In this document: positions 1-8,242 of the stretch, one piece after another
Layout of the letters: each line of letters starts with the position of its first letter
How positions within the stretch are numbered: position 1 is the stretch's first letter
DNA from: a virus
Direction: 5' to 3' (one strand)
Length of the DNA: 33,703 nt
IMG/VR virus record: IMGVR_UViG_3300037450_000152
Span: 1-33,703 of that record
Translations under genes and position numbers: made by a program
The notes under the pieces: generated by a model
The model's input: only the letters and a program-made list of their open reading frames with translations
What the model was told of the DNA's origin: nothing
Database searches by the model: none

Positions 1-1
1 T

Positions 2-37
2 TATGTTAATGACAGTACAGAAATGAGATTCAAATAA
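2..37 (+). CDS. 3' end of an upstream gene (partial)
   Basis: An open frame enters from the left edge and stops at TAA 35-37, leaving 11 codons that end in EMRFK. A ribosome binding site (AAGGA, 36-40) for the next gene overlaps this stop, as at other gene junctions here. Too little is visible to name a product, and another frame (ATG at 3, stop at 26) cannot be excluded. Confidence 0.4.
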   Translation, partial: YVNDSTEMRFK

Positions 38-46
38 GGAATGATT

Positions 47-211
47 ATGAGACAGAAAACTTTGACAAAGCAATGCAATGCTTGTGGATTCTGTATAATG
101 ACTGACAACAATCAACTATCTTGTGCCTGGGGAAACAGTAAAGCTCTTAAAATATTAGTTCCTACAAAAAGAAAGAAAGGACAACCAAATTGCAGACTTT
201 TGAAGAAATGA
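47..211 (+). CDS. 54-aa cysteine-rich small protein
   Basis: A small ORF starting at ATG 47 with AAGGA at 36-40 as ribosome binding site (spacing about 6); an in-frame ATG at 41 sits too close to that site. The product is basic and has a CNACGFC cluster (Cys10, Cys13, Cys16) followed by Cys26 and Cys49, so a small metal-binding (zinc-ribbon-like) fold is possible. The last third is rich in Lys and Arg (around TKRKKGQ), which would suit nucleic-acid binding. It overlaps the next gene. No family is recognised; the function is unknown. Confidence 0.6.
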   Translation: MRQKTLTKQCNACGFCIMTDNNQLSCAWGNSKALKILVPTKRKKGQPNCRLLKK

Positions 212-444
212 AGTTAGAGTCTATTGAAAAATTAAGTGAGGATCTTTTATATCATAGTAAACAAAGAAAAAGCATTAGAAGAATATTAATAAAGCGTATT
301 AGAGAAAATTTAGACCTATTTGCAATTCCTAAATACGCAAAACTTTATCACAAAATTAGAAGTGGAAAATATTTAGAAGATTTAACAGATGTAAATGTAG
401 TTGAATATTGTAAAAATATTACAGCAGCAAACAAAAAGTTTTAA
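190..444 (+). CDS. 84-aa basic hypothetical protein
   Basis: An unrecognised protein with a charged helical N-terminus and a Lys/Arg-rich middle (residues 24-40). Two starts are possible: TTG at 190, supported by AAAGGA about 9 bases upstream, and ATG at 208, which forms an ATGA junction with the previous stop (209-211) but has only a weak ribosome binding site. I list the longer form. It is followed 15 bases later by the next gene. No motif gives a function. Confidence 0.6.
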   Translation: MQTFEEMKLESIEKLSEDLLYHSKQRKSIRRILIKRIRENLDLFAIPKYAKLYHKIRSGKYLEDLTDVNVVEYCKNITAANKKF

Positions 445-459
445 CTATGGGAGTTTAAA

Positions 460-888
460 ATGGGAACTAAAGCAGATTTCTATATTGACAATAGAGGTGA
501 TATGATCTGGATGGGTAGCATATATGAACAAGGAGAACCATGGCATATGCCTATCCCATTGCTTGCACAAGTCAATCCCACAATGTTTTCTGAACAACTA
601 AGTGAATTTCTTGAAAGAATTAAACACATGGATCAAAATTGGCCATGGAATTGGGAAGATAGTCGAACAACAGATTATTCATATATTCTTGATTGTGAAA
701 GAGGAAAAGTAATTGGATTCTCTTCAACAGATAGAATGATCTTTGATCCATTGAAAGTAGCATGTGGTGAGGATTTAAACTCATCAAAAATTGCAAACGC
801 TGTACCAAATTTTCCAAAATTAGGAGATGGACATGGACAGAAGTCTTCCAAATCTTTACAAAGAATACGGAAGCTACTCAAACTATAG
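460..888 (+). CDS. 142-aa hypothetical phage protein
   Basis: A soluble protein of unknown function starting at ATG 460 after GGGAG at 449-453. The N-terminus (MGTKADFYIDNRGDMIWMGS) looks like a compact folded domain rich in Trp and aromatic residues (PWHMP, WPWNW). The C-terminal 20 residues are basic. Its last 56 bases overlap the start of the topoisomerase gene in another frame. The overlap is long for this genome, so the C-terminal tail is probably under weak constraint. No signal peptide or membrane segment is seen. Confidence 0.7.
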   Translation: MGTKADFYIDNRGDMIWMGSIYEQGEPWHMPIPLLAQVNPTMFSEQLSEFLERIKHMDQNWPWNWEDSRTTDYSYILDCERGKVIGFSSTDRMIFDPLKVACGEDLNSSKIANAVPNFPKLGDGHGQKSSKSLQRIRKLLKL

Positions 889-2143
889 GAACTTCCCTTT
901 TGATCTCGATGGATTAAAACCCGTTGAGAGGAGAGTCTTATTATCAGCATTTAAAATTGCAAGAACCAAATTTGCAAAATGCAGACAAGTTGATACTTAT
1001 ACTTGTGGTCATTATCATCCTCATGGAGAATGCTATGGAACAATTGTACAATTAGTTAAACAAGGATTCTTAACTGGACAAGGAAATTTTGGTTCAAGCG
1101 TTGGAATTGAATCAGTTGGTGCTGCTGCTCCAAGATATACAGAATGTAGAATCAATGATTATACATTAAATCTAGCATTCAAAATGATTAAATATGTCCC
1201 ATGGTTACAGACAGAACTTGATGATAAAGAACCATTTTATTTACCAACCATGTTTCCAATATGTTTAATGGGCAAGGAGTATACGCAAGGGATTGGATTT
1301 GGTTTTAGAACCTTCATCCCTTGCTATGATGTAAAGGATTTATATGAAAGATTATTATGGTTATTACAAAAAGTAAAAATAAAACCCACAATAAAACCAA
1401 TCACCGATTGCATCATATATTCACATCCAGAACCCTTAGAACAATTGCTCACCACTGGCAAAGCGAAAATTAATGTGAGAGGAGTAATTAGAAGGGAACC
1501 AAGAATAAATAAGGTTACATTAGAATCTTGGCCACCTGGGAAAAGATTTCAAACCATTTTTAATAAATTATCAAAGCATTTTGAAAGTGGTGATATTGGA
1601 TATACAGATTTGTCTGTATCCCAAACTCGAGTTGTATTTCAAGTTCTGAAATCAAGAAATAGAGATGTAATATATCGAAAATTTGTATCAGATTTAAAAG
1701 AAGCAATTAATGGAACAATATCATTTGAAACAATAACTGTTGATAAAGACCAAAAGGTATTCCACAAATCAATTGATCAGATGTTATTAGATACATACTC
1801 CGCTTATTGTCAGACGACAGAAAATATGATCAATGAGGAAATTAAAAGAATAAATGAAACTATTGTAGAGTATACAGCATTAAAAAAAATTAGACCAATA
1901 ATTGCAAGTGGAATTGCTACAAAATTATCACAGGAAAACATATTAAATGAAATTGCAAAAATGACAGATGTATCTAAACAGATTGCTAAAGAATTGATTA
2001 ATAAATATAAAATAAGCAAACTATTAACACTGGATACAGATACATCTCAATTAAACAGAAAGATAAGTGAATTAAGTGAAACCTTAAAACAGATAGTTCC
2101 CTACGTATTGGAGGATTTTGATGAGTTCGTTAAAAACAGATAA
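833..2143 (+). CDS. Type IIA DNA topoisomerase, DNA-cleaving A subunit (GyrA/ParC/T4 gp52 type)
   Basis: Breaks and rejoins DNA through a tyrosyl-DNA bond to relax or decatenate phage DNA. Start ATG 833 is preferred over ATG 827, because AGGAG at 822-826 gives a spacing of 6 for 833 and zero for 827. Visible family signatures are DGLKPVERR (26-34), HYHPHGE (60-66), TGQGNFG (81-87) and the active-site segment AAPRYTECR with catalytic Tyr102. At 436 aa it is close to T4 gp52 (about 440 aa) and lacks the long C-terminal DNA-wrapping domain of bacterial GyrA. The ATPase (GyrB/gp39-like) partner is not in this window. Some residues at the end lie in a coiled-coil-like helical region, as in the family. 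Confidence 0.93.
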   Translation: MDRSLPNLYKEYGSYSNYRNFPFDLDGLKPVERRVLLSAFKIARTKFAKCRQVDTYTCGHYHPHGECYGTIVQLVKQGFLTGQGNFGSSVGIESVGAAAPRYTECRINDYTLNLAFKMIKYVPWLQTELDDKEPFYLPTMFPICLMGKEYTQGIGFGFRTFIPCYDVKDLYERLLWLLQKVKIKPTIKPITDCIIYSHPEPLEQLLTTGKAKINVRGVIRREPRINKVTLESWPPGKRFQTIFNKLSKHFESGDIGYTDLSVSQTRVVFQVLKSRNRDVIYRKFVSDLKEAINGTISFETITVDKDQKVFHKSIDQMLLDTYSAYCQTTENMINEEIKRINETIVEYTALKKIRPIIASGIATKLSQENILNEIAKMTDVSKQIAKELINKYKISKLLTLDTDTSQLNRKISELSETLKQIVPYVLEDFDEFVKNR

Positions 2144-2471
2144 TAGAGGAAATATTGAATGTCCAAAATGTCGTGGAGCAGGTTTTATGAAAATATTACC
2201 TATTGAATTGGTAGATATCTGTGATAGATGTTTTGGAGAAAAACATCTTGATTGGGTTACAGCAGTTATGATTAAAAGAAGAGAACAAGATCTACAATAT
2301 AATAATATGAGACATTCATATGTTTTAGATAATATTAATCGTCTTCATCATGAAATTATACAACAAGGCAGTTCATTAGGTTTTGATATAAGAGTTGATA
2401 TAGAAATAAAACCATATGAATATCAAACAAGATTTTATAATCAAATAAGTTTAAATTATGGAGGTAGTTAA
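2121..2471 (+). CDS. Small protein with DnaJ-type zinc finger
   Basis: A 116-aa protein with a CPKCRGAGF...CDRCFGEK pair (Cys14, Cys17, Cys34, Cys37), the CxxCxGxG pattern of the DnaJ cysteine-rich zinc finger, followed by a Trp. The remainder is helical then beta-rich, with no J domain, so this is not a full DnaJ. Start ATG 2121 is chosen over the TTG at 2118 because GGAGG (2110-2114) is correctly spaced. It overlaps the topoisomerase gene by 23 bases. The same kind of finger occurs in assorted phage proteins of unknown role; the function here is unknown. Confidence 0.75.
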   Translation: MSSLKTDNRGNIECPKCRGAGFMKILPIELVDICDRCFGEKHLDWVTAVMIKRREQDLQYNNMRHSYVLDNINRLHHEIIQQGSSLGFDIRVDIEIKPYEYQTRFYNQISLNYGGS

Positions 2472-2472
2472 C

Positions 2473-2901
2473 ATGTTTCGCATTGAAAAAAGATTCACAA
2501 TCCCAATGGGTCATAGATTAAGCAAACACGAAGGGAGGTGCTCATCAATCCATGGTCATAATTTTGTAATTCATGTAGGAATTAAAACTTTTGAACTAAA
2601 TAAAAATGATATGATTATTGATTTTTCAGATTTAAAATCATTTGTAAATGCATTACTTGATGATTATGACCATACGTTATTAGTTAATAAAAATGATACT
2701 AAATGGTTGACACCATTAGCAAAGGAAATTGGTCTTCGAGCAAGTATTTTTGATCATGATAATCATGATCCAACAGCTGAAAGACTTTCAGAACAACTGT
2801 TTTTAAAATTAAAAACTATACTTGAACCGTTAGGGTTTGAAATGGATTATGTTACAGTTTACGAAAATGAAAACTCCAAAGCAACATTTTCTGAGGAATA
2901 A
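2473..2901 (+). CDS. queD: 6-carboxytetrahydropterin synthase (QueD / PTPS family)
   Basis: Converts dihydroneopterin triphosphate to 6-carboxy-5,6,7,8-tetrahydropterin, the second step of 7-deazaguanine (preQ0) synthesis. The family hallmarks are all present: the zinc ligands His14, His27 and His29, the motif GRCSSIHGH with catalytic Cys23, then DFSDLK, a YDHTLLVN segment, DPTAE and the C-terminal VYENENSKATF. Its 142 aa fit the QueD/PTPS size; the CxxxHGH arrangement favours QueD over eukaryotic-type PTPS. Start ATG 2473 follows GGAGGT (2460-2465); an in-frame ATG at 2458 precedes that site and is not used. FolE2, which makes its substrate, is encoded at 23472-24329. QueE and QueC are not seen. 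Confidence 0.92.
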   Translation: MFRIEKRFTIPMGHRLSKHEGRCSSIHGHNFVIHVGIKTFELNKNDMIIDFSDLKSFVNALLDDYDHTLLVNKNDTKWLTPLAKEIGLRASIFDHDNHDPTAERLSEQLFLKLKTILEPLGFEMDYVTVYENENSKATFSEE

Positions 2902-2904
2902 CTT

Positions 2905-3369
2905 ATGATCATTTTCAAATACAATTTGCTTAAAATATTAAAACGAATGGATGATATTTTTTATAAAGAAGGTAGTATTCCAGAACCAATATTAAAAGAA
3001 TTTTGTGAAACAATGCTTGCAAGTCCAATAGCTTCATCTACATTTGTTGCAATGTTTGATTCTTGCTCAATTATAGGGAAACAAAATAATTTCAGAAAAA
3101 AATTTTATAAATTATCAAGATACATTGATAAACAAATTGTCTATAAGGCAAGTAAAGTTGAAATATTTAAAAGATATGATAAAGAGATGAATAACGTATT
3201 TAATTCTAAGAATGTCTTACAAAGAGCATTTATGGACTTGCGTGGCAGGTATAGACAGAATAGTGATATTTTCGATTTTAGTTTATTAAATTCTGACAAT
3301 GTGGAAGTTGAAATGGTACAAAACCATAAACAATCATATCAATTTGATCCAGCAAATTTAATGATATGA
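2905..3369 (+). CDS. 154-aa hypothetical protein
   Basis: An unrecognised, mainly helical, basic protein starting at ATG 2905 after GAGGAA in the tail of queD. The only visible pattern is alternating hydrophobic and Lys/Arg-rich helices; no metal-binding, nucleotide-binding or membrane motif is seen. It lies three bases after the queD stop and 18 bases before a helicase gene, so it is likely co-transcribed with both. The function is unknown. Confidence 0.75.
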   Translation: MIIFKYNLLKILKRMDDIFYKEGSIPEPILKEFCETMLASPIASSTFVAMFDSCSIIGKQNNFRKKFYKLSRYIDKQIVYKASKVEIFKRYDKEMNNVFNSKNVLQRAFMDLRGRYRQNSDIFDFSLLNSDNVEVEMVQNHKQSYQFDPANLMI

Positions 3370-3387
3370 AAAGTATAAGGAGTAAAC

Positions 3388-4785
3388 ATGAATATTATTA
3401 AAAGATCTGGATTTCTTATTTCAAGGGAATATCAGAATAGAGAATTCTATCGTATGATTAAAGAACATTTAACAAGAAGAACAAAAAACTTTCAAAATTC
3501 AACATTTGATATACACACTTTTTATTTAGAGTCAGATGACTATTTATTAATACCAAGATTGTTTCCTATAAAAAAATACATCTTTGATTTTAAAATAGAA
3601 GATATAAGTCAAGATGGTGAAGACATTGAAATTGAACATAACATTGTTCCAAGAGGTGAAGCACAAAAAAGAGCAATGGCAAAAATGTTGAATTCTGAAA
3701 ATTGTATTCTACAATTATCGCCAGGAGTTGGAAAAACCGTTATCTCAATCAATACAATTGCAACTAGAAAAAAGAAATCTTTTATCTTGGTTCATAGAGA
3801 TGCATTAGCAGAGCAATGGCAAAATAGATTAAAATCATTTACCAATCTTGAAGATGATAGCATTTCAAGAATAACATCTGCAACATTTGAAAAGGATCTA
3901 AATAAATCAGTAATCATCAGCACAACACAAACATTCATATCTCTTTTAAAAAGAAATAGAGAAAAATTTTTAAGATCACTACATGATGCAAATATTGGAA
4001 TATTTATTGCTGATGAAGTTCACACATCTGTTGGTGCTCCAACATTTTCAGAATGCTCTATTCACATGCCATCAAAATATACATATGGGTTAAGTGCAAC
4101 TCCATATAGATATGATGGAAATGGAGATATAATTGAATACCATCTGGGAGAAATATTTTCTGATGATGATGTAGAAGGAACAATGGATGTAAGAGTAACT
4201 GCAATATTACTTGACTATCAAATTGATACTCCTAAAAGGTATACTTATATTAGATGGGGAGGTGAATTTCAAAGGGCAAGATACTTCAATATGATGAAAA
4301 AATCTCAAACATTTTTAAGAGTTGTAAAAGGATTACTATTAAAATTCAAAGAAGACAGAGATCTATTATGTCTTTCAGAACGAATTAAATTAATTGAAGA
4401 ACTCTATAACTGGTTACCATCAGATAGTAAATCAAAATTTTGTGGTTCAGCTAAATTAGATCAATTAGATTATAAAATGACATTTACAACTCCTGGTAAA
4501 TGTAGAGATGGAATTGATGCACCTCAAAAAGATTGTGTTATAATGACTTCACCAATTACAAATATTGAGCAATTAACTGGAAGAATTATTAGGGAACACC
4601 CAAATAAAAAAACTCCAATTGTAATTGATATGATTGATTATGGATGTAAAGAGATATCAAGAACATTTCCTAATCGAATAAAATTTTACGATAAAAAGAA
4701 TTGGCCAGTTAAATTTCTATTAGCTACAAAAACAAAGATAGTTCAATTAGATCAAGAACGTGCATATCAAATAATTAATGGGTGA
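3388..4785 (+). CDS. Superfamily 2 DNA helicase, UvsW-like
   Basis: A 465-aa ATP-dependent helicase/translocase. Walker A is SPGVGKT (111-117, Lys116), Walker B is ADEVH (Asp209-Glu210) and the motif III-like segment is GLSATPYR. In the second RecA lobe QLTGRIIRE matches motif VI, with arginine finger candidates. The N-terminal about 95 residues form a separate domain before the helicase core, as in T4 UvsW. Size and order fit UvsW (about 500 aa), which unwinds branched recombination intermediates, and the nearby gp46/gp47-type genes support this. A RecG- or XPB-like role cannot be excluded. Start ATG 3388 has AAGGAG upstream. Confidence 0.88.
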   Translation: MNIIKRSGFLISREYQNREFYRMIKEHLTRRTKNFQNSTFDIHTFYLESDDYLLIPRLFPIKKYIFDFKIEDISQDGEDIEIEHNIVPRGEAQKRAMAKMLNSENCILQLSPGVGKTVISINTIATRKKKSFILVHRDALAEQWQNRLKSFTNLEDDSISRITSATFEKDLNKSVIISTTQTFISLLKRNREKFLRSLHDANIGIFIADEVHTSVGAPTFSECSIHMPSKYTYGLSATPYRYDGNGDIIEYHLGEIFSDDDVEGTMDVRVTAILLDYQIDTPKRYTYIRWGGEFQRARYFNMMKKSQTFLRVVKGLLLKFKEDRDLLCLSERIKLIEELYNWLPSDSKSKFCGSAKLDQLDYKMTFTTPGKCRDGIDAPQKDCVIMTSPITNIEQLTGRIIREHPNKKTPIVIDMIDYGCKEISRTFPNRIKFYDKKNWPVKFLLATKTKIVQLDQERAYQIING

Positions 4786-4790
4786 GTGTA

Positions 4791-5000
4791 ATGACCAAAC
4801 GAGAGGAATATATTGAAAAAGGTCCAATGCAATTTATTTATTATATGACTCTATTAAGAGATAGTCCCTGTCAAATATGTTTTGTTCAACCACTGTGTTC
4901 TAAATCATTTATGGATGGTAGTGCTTGTGATTTATTTATGGAATTTATTGAAAAGAAAGAAAAGGAAGTAGAAGTAGAAGGTGTATGGATTTATACATGA
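4791..5000 (+). CDS. 69-aa cysteine-containing small protein
   Basis: A small acidic protein with four cysteines spaced as CQIC...C...C (from about residue 27 to 46), so a single metal-binding site is possible. ATG 4791 is preferred; an in-frame GTG at 4782 overlaps the helicase stop but has no ribosome binding site. The C-terminus is a Glu/Lys stretch ending in VEGVWIYT. It lies between the helicase and SbcD genes. No family is recognised. Confidence 0.6.
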   Translation: MTKREEYIEKGPMQFIYYMTLLRDSPCQICFVQPLCSKSFMDGSACDLFMEFIEKKEKEVEVEGVWIYT

Positions 5001-5021
5001 GAAAGAAAAAATGGAGGAAAA

Positions 5022-6041
5022 ATGAAATTTGCATTTGTAGCAGATATACATCTATCAAGATATGGTCAAGATCCAATAGAACCAACATCAGGTCTTCCAG
5101 AAAGATTACATGGAATATTAAATTCTCTATCTTTTATAATAGATCATTGTAGAAAAAATAAAATAAAAGACATTGTAATTGGCGGAGATATCCTACATGG
5201 AAAATCAATTATTTATGCATTAGCACAAGATGTTATGTTACAACTTTTCAATGATTGTCACGATATCCACTTTCGAGTTATTGATGGTAATCATGATTTA
5301 TCTGGAAAAGGAGAAGATGCCATTTCCGCTCTAAGATCATTAGAAAAGATTCCCAATGTTGAGTGGATAAGCAAGAAAATATATGAAGAAGAAAACATGG
5401 TATTCGTTCCTTATTCAACCAAGGTAGTTGAACAGGTTAAAGAATCAGAATCTGATATTCTCATATCCCACTTTGGATTAAGTGAAGGTGTTTTAAATTC
5501 AGGAATAAGCATCATTTCAAATATTAGTATGTCCGATTTAAGACCAAGATACAAACTTGTTCTATTAGGTCATTATCATAAACCACAAGAAATTATAGAA
5601 GATAATATAAGTATGTATTATGTGGGTTCTCCAGTCCAATTAGATTGGGGAGAAAAAGGAGATATTAAAAGATTTTTGATTGTTGATTCAAAAACATTGA
5701 AAGTAGAGTCAGTTCCAACTAAAGGTTATAGAAAATTTATGGAATTTGAGTTAACGTCAAAGCATAAAAAGGAAGTATTAGAACTTGCTAAAGAAGCAAA
5801 ACAACAGGGACATTATGTTAAACTTCTAAAAAGAGAAAAGATTGATATTACAGGTTTTGAAGAATTTAACGTTGTTGATAAAACAGAAGTTGATGTAACT
5901 GATAGGGGCATAACAAGTTCAATGTCGCAGAGAGAGAAATTAGAAAGGTATCTTGAAATAAAAGAAATTCCAGAAAATGAGCGTCAGGAATATTTGGAAC
6001 AGGGACTTCAGATAATTGACGCCTGCGAGGTAAGTATATGA
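5022..6041 (+). CDS. sbcD: SbcD/Mre11-like nuclease subunit (T4 gp47 type)
   Basis: The metallophosphoesterase subunit of the SbcCD/Mre11-Rad50-type complex, which trims DNA ends for recombination-dependent replication. Phosphoesterase motifs appear in order: VADIH (Asp8, His10), GGDILHG (Asp56), DGNHD (Asn90, His91), ISHFG and LGHYH. At 339 aa it matches T4 gp47. GGAGGA at 5012-5017 precedes ATG 5022. It overlaps the SbcC-like gene by an ATGA junction (6038-6041), suggesting coupled translation of the two partners. The C-terminal about 100 residues form the capping or SbcC-binding region, with less clear similarity. Confidence 0.94.
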   Translation: MKFAFVADIHLSRYGQDPIEPTSGLPERLHGILNSLSFIIDHCRKNKIKDIVIGGDILHGKSIIYALAQDVMLQLFNDCHDIHFRVIDGNHDLSGKGEDAISALRSLEKIPNVEWISKKIYEEENMVFVPYSTKVVEQVKESESDILISHFGLSEGVLNSGISIISNISMSDLRPRYKLVLLGHYHKPQEIIEDNISMYYVGSPVQLDWGEKGDIKRFLIVDSKTLKVESVPTKGYRKFMEFELTSKHKKEVLELAKEAKQQGHYVKLLKREKIDITGFEEFNVVDKTEVDVTDRGITSSMSQREKLERYLEIKEIPENERQEYLEQGLQIIDACEVSI

Positions 6042-8233
6042 GAGAAATAACATTACATGAAATAGGAATGGAAAATTATGGACCTTATATTGATCCAATG
6101 ATTCTTCCTTTTCCAAATGATAATGTAACACTTCTAACCGGTCCAAATGGGGTTGGGAAAACAATGGCATTGGATGCAATACCATTTACATTATTTGGAA
6201 CCACCAGCAAAGGATTGAAGGGAGATGATCTTGTAAATAACGTTGTTGATAAAAAGTGTCATACCTGGGTTAAGTTTTCAATAAATAAAGATCAATATTT
6301 AGTGAAAAGATATCAAAAGTATGCAAAGTTTGGTGGTAACAATGTTGTATTAAATAAAAATGGAGTTGATATTAAATCAGGATCTAGAGAAGTTATACCT
6401 GAAATAGAAAGATTATGGTGTACACAAAAAAGTTTTATGAATACTTTAATGTTTGGTCAGAAGGTGAAAGACTTCTTTACCGACTTAACCGACTCAAGAC
6501 AAAAAGAAATATTTAGAAAATTATTAGGTCTTGATAACTATGTTGATTATTATAAAGAAGCAGATGCTATTATGAAGGGACTCTTTACACATCTTCAAGA
6601 ACAACAGCAAGAGATAGCAGTTAATCGTGGAGTGCTTGCTGAAATACATGAAAGAATAGAGGAACTAAAAAAGATAAAGATACAATTTGAAGTTGATATA
6701 TTAACTAGAATAAAAGAGCTTAAGCTATCAGTTGATCATTCTGATCGTATTATTGAAAAATGGAAAGAGAATATAAGTGAATTAATATCAAAAGATCATG
6801 CTCCAGCACAGGTCCAAATAGATATAAATTTTTTACAAAAAGACATAGAGGATATACAAGCAGAAAATAATTCTCAAGAACAACAACTATCAATAAAAAA
6901 GACAAATAAAATATATGAGTTAAAAAGTAAAGCAGATGAAGCTAAACAAGCATTGATTTCTGAGTATAATAAAATTAAAACCGAAACAACAAATGAATGG
7001 CATCAAAAGGGATCTGAAGTAGATAGCAATATTAGAAAAATAACTGAAGAGAAACATAAACTTGAAATAGATGCTCAGACATTTAAAACACAAATTTTAT
7101 CATTTAAAAATGAGATCAACAAAATAAATCAAAGTGTTTTCGAATCTGAAATATCATCTTGTCCAGTTTGTCTACAAAAAATTACTGATGATGTTAAAGA
7201 ACATTTAAAAAATGAGATCAATAAAACATCACTTGCTATTAAAAATTGTGAAGAAGAAATTGAAAAACTTAACCAGCTTATATTAGCTCATACTAAGAGT
7301 ATAAACGATCAAAAACAAAAAATAAAACGTTATGATAATCACTATGAAAATGAGTTAATTATATTAATAAACAAACACAAAGAACATATTGAAGAAGTAG
7401 ATCAAAGAATAGAAGATGTTCTTAATAAAGTTGAAGCAACTGCAAAGCAACAGCTGCGTCTTATTCAATCTAATTCTCTTAAAAAGAATCAAAAATTAAA
7501 TGAGACAATGCAACAATTAATAAATAAAAAAATGGAGGTAGAAAAAGTTAAACAAGAACTTGATTCAGCTGAGGAATCATTAAAAGCAGCAGAAGCTTCA
7601 AAGGAATTTATTTTAAAAGAGATTAGTCAAAAAGAGAAAGAAGAATATGATGATACTCAACTCAATGGTTATATTGCCAGATCAATTCAATTTACAAAAG
7701 ATATAAATGAAGCTATTAAAAAAATTGTATCTGAAAAAAGGAAATATGATGTAGTCGAGTTTTGGAAATCTGCTTATTCACCCACTGGTATTCCATCAAC
7801 ATTAATTGATGAAGCTATACCATTTATGAATAAAAAGGTAGCTCAATATTTAGAAGAAATATCAAATGGTCGATATATTATTTCATTTGATACTCAGGAT
7901 ACAATCAAGTCAGGAGAAATCAGAGATAAAATTTCAGTTAAGGTTTTAGATACACAAACAAGAGCAAATAAAAGACTTCAACTATCAGGAGGTCAAACAA
8001 GATTGGTTGATATTGCAACTGTATTAACTCTTGGGGATTTACAGTCAAAGAATTTAGGAATGAAAGTAAATCTTTTAATATTTGATGAAATCTTTGATAG
8101 TTTAGATGCTCAAAATATTGACTATGTATCTAAAGTCTTAACAAGATTGAAAAAAGGAAAGTCAATATATTTAATTTCTCATACACATCAAGATCAATTA
8201 GAAGCAGATCATATTCTAGAATTTAAAACATAA
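6038..8233 (+). CDS. sbcC: SbcC/Rad50-like ATPase (T4 gp46 type)
   Basis: The SMC-family ATPase partner of the SbcD-like nuclease. The N-terminal lobe holds Walker A GPNGVGKT (35-42). Two long Lys/Glu-rich coiled-coil arms flank a zinc hook, SCPVC (Cys375, Cys378). The C-terminal lobe has the ABC signature LSGGQ (649-653) and Walker B LLIFDEIFDSLD (Asp683, Glu684), then a His in LISHTH. At 731 aa it is longer than T4 gp46 (about 560 aa) because of longer coiled coils. The complete motif set points to an active ATPase. It is translationally coupled to the nuclease gene. Confidence 0.95.
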   Translation: MREITLHEIGMENYGPYIDPMILPFPNDNVTLLTGPNGVGKTMALDAIPFTLFGTTSKGLKGDDLVNNVVDKKCHTWVKFSINKDQYLVKRYQKYAKFGGNNVVLNKNGVDIKSGSREVIPEIERLWCTQKSFMNTLMFGQKVKDFFTDLTDSRQKEIFRKLLGLDNYVDYYKEADAIMKGLFTHLQEQQQEIAVNRGVLAEIHERIEELKKIKIQFEVDILTRIKELKLSVDHSDRIIEKWKENISELISKDHAPAQVQIDINFLQKDIEDIQAENNSQEQQLSIKKTNKIYELKSKADEAKQALISEYNKIKTETTNEWHQKGSEVDSNIRKITEEKHKLEIDAQTFKTQILSFKNEINKINQSVFESEISSCPVCLQKITDDVKEHLKNEINKTSLAIKNCEEEIEKLNQLILAHTKSINDQKQKIKRYDNHYENELIILINKHKEHIEEVDQRIEDVLNKVEATAKQQLRLIQSNSLKKNQKLNETMQQLINKKMEVEKVKQELDSAEESLKAAEASKEFILKEISQKEKEEYDDTQLNGYIARSIQFTKDINEAIKKIVSEKRKYDVVEFWKSAYSPTGIPSTLIDEAIPFMNKKVAQYLEEISNGRYIISFDTQDTIKSGEIRDKISVKVLDTQTRANKRLQLSGGQTRLVDIATVLTLGDLQSKNLGMKVNLLIFDEIFDSLDAQNIDYVSKVLTRLKKGKSIYLISHTHQDQLEADHILEFKT

Positions 8234-8242
8234 GGGGGATAA

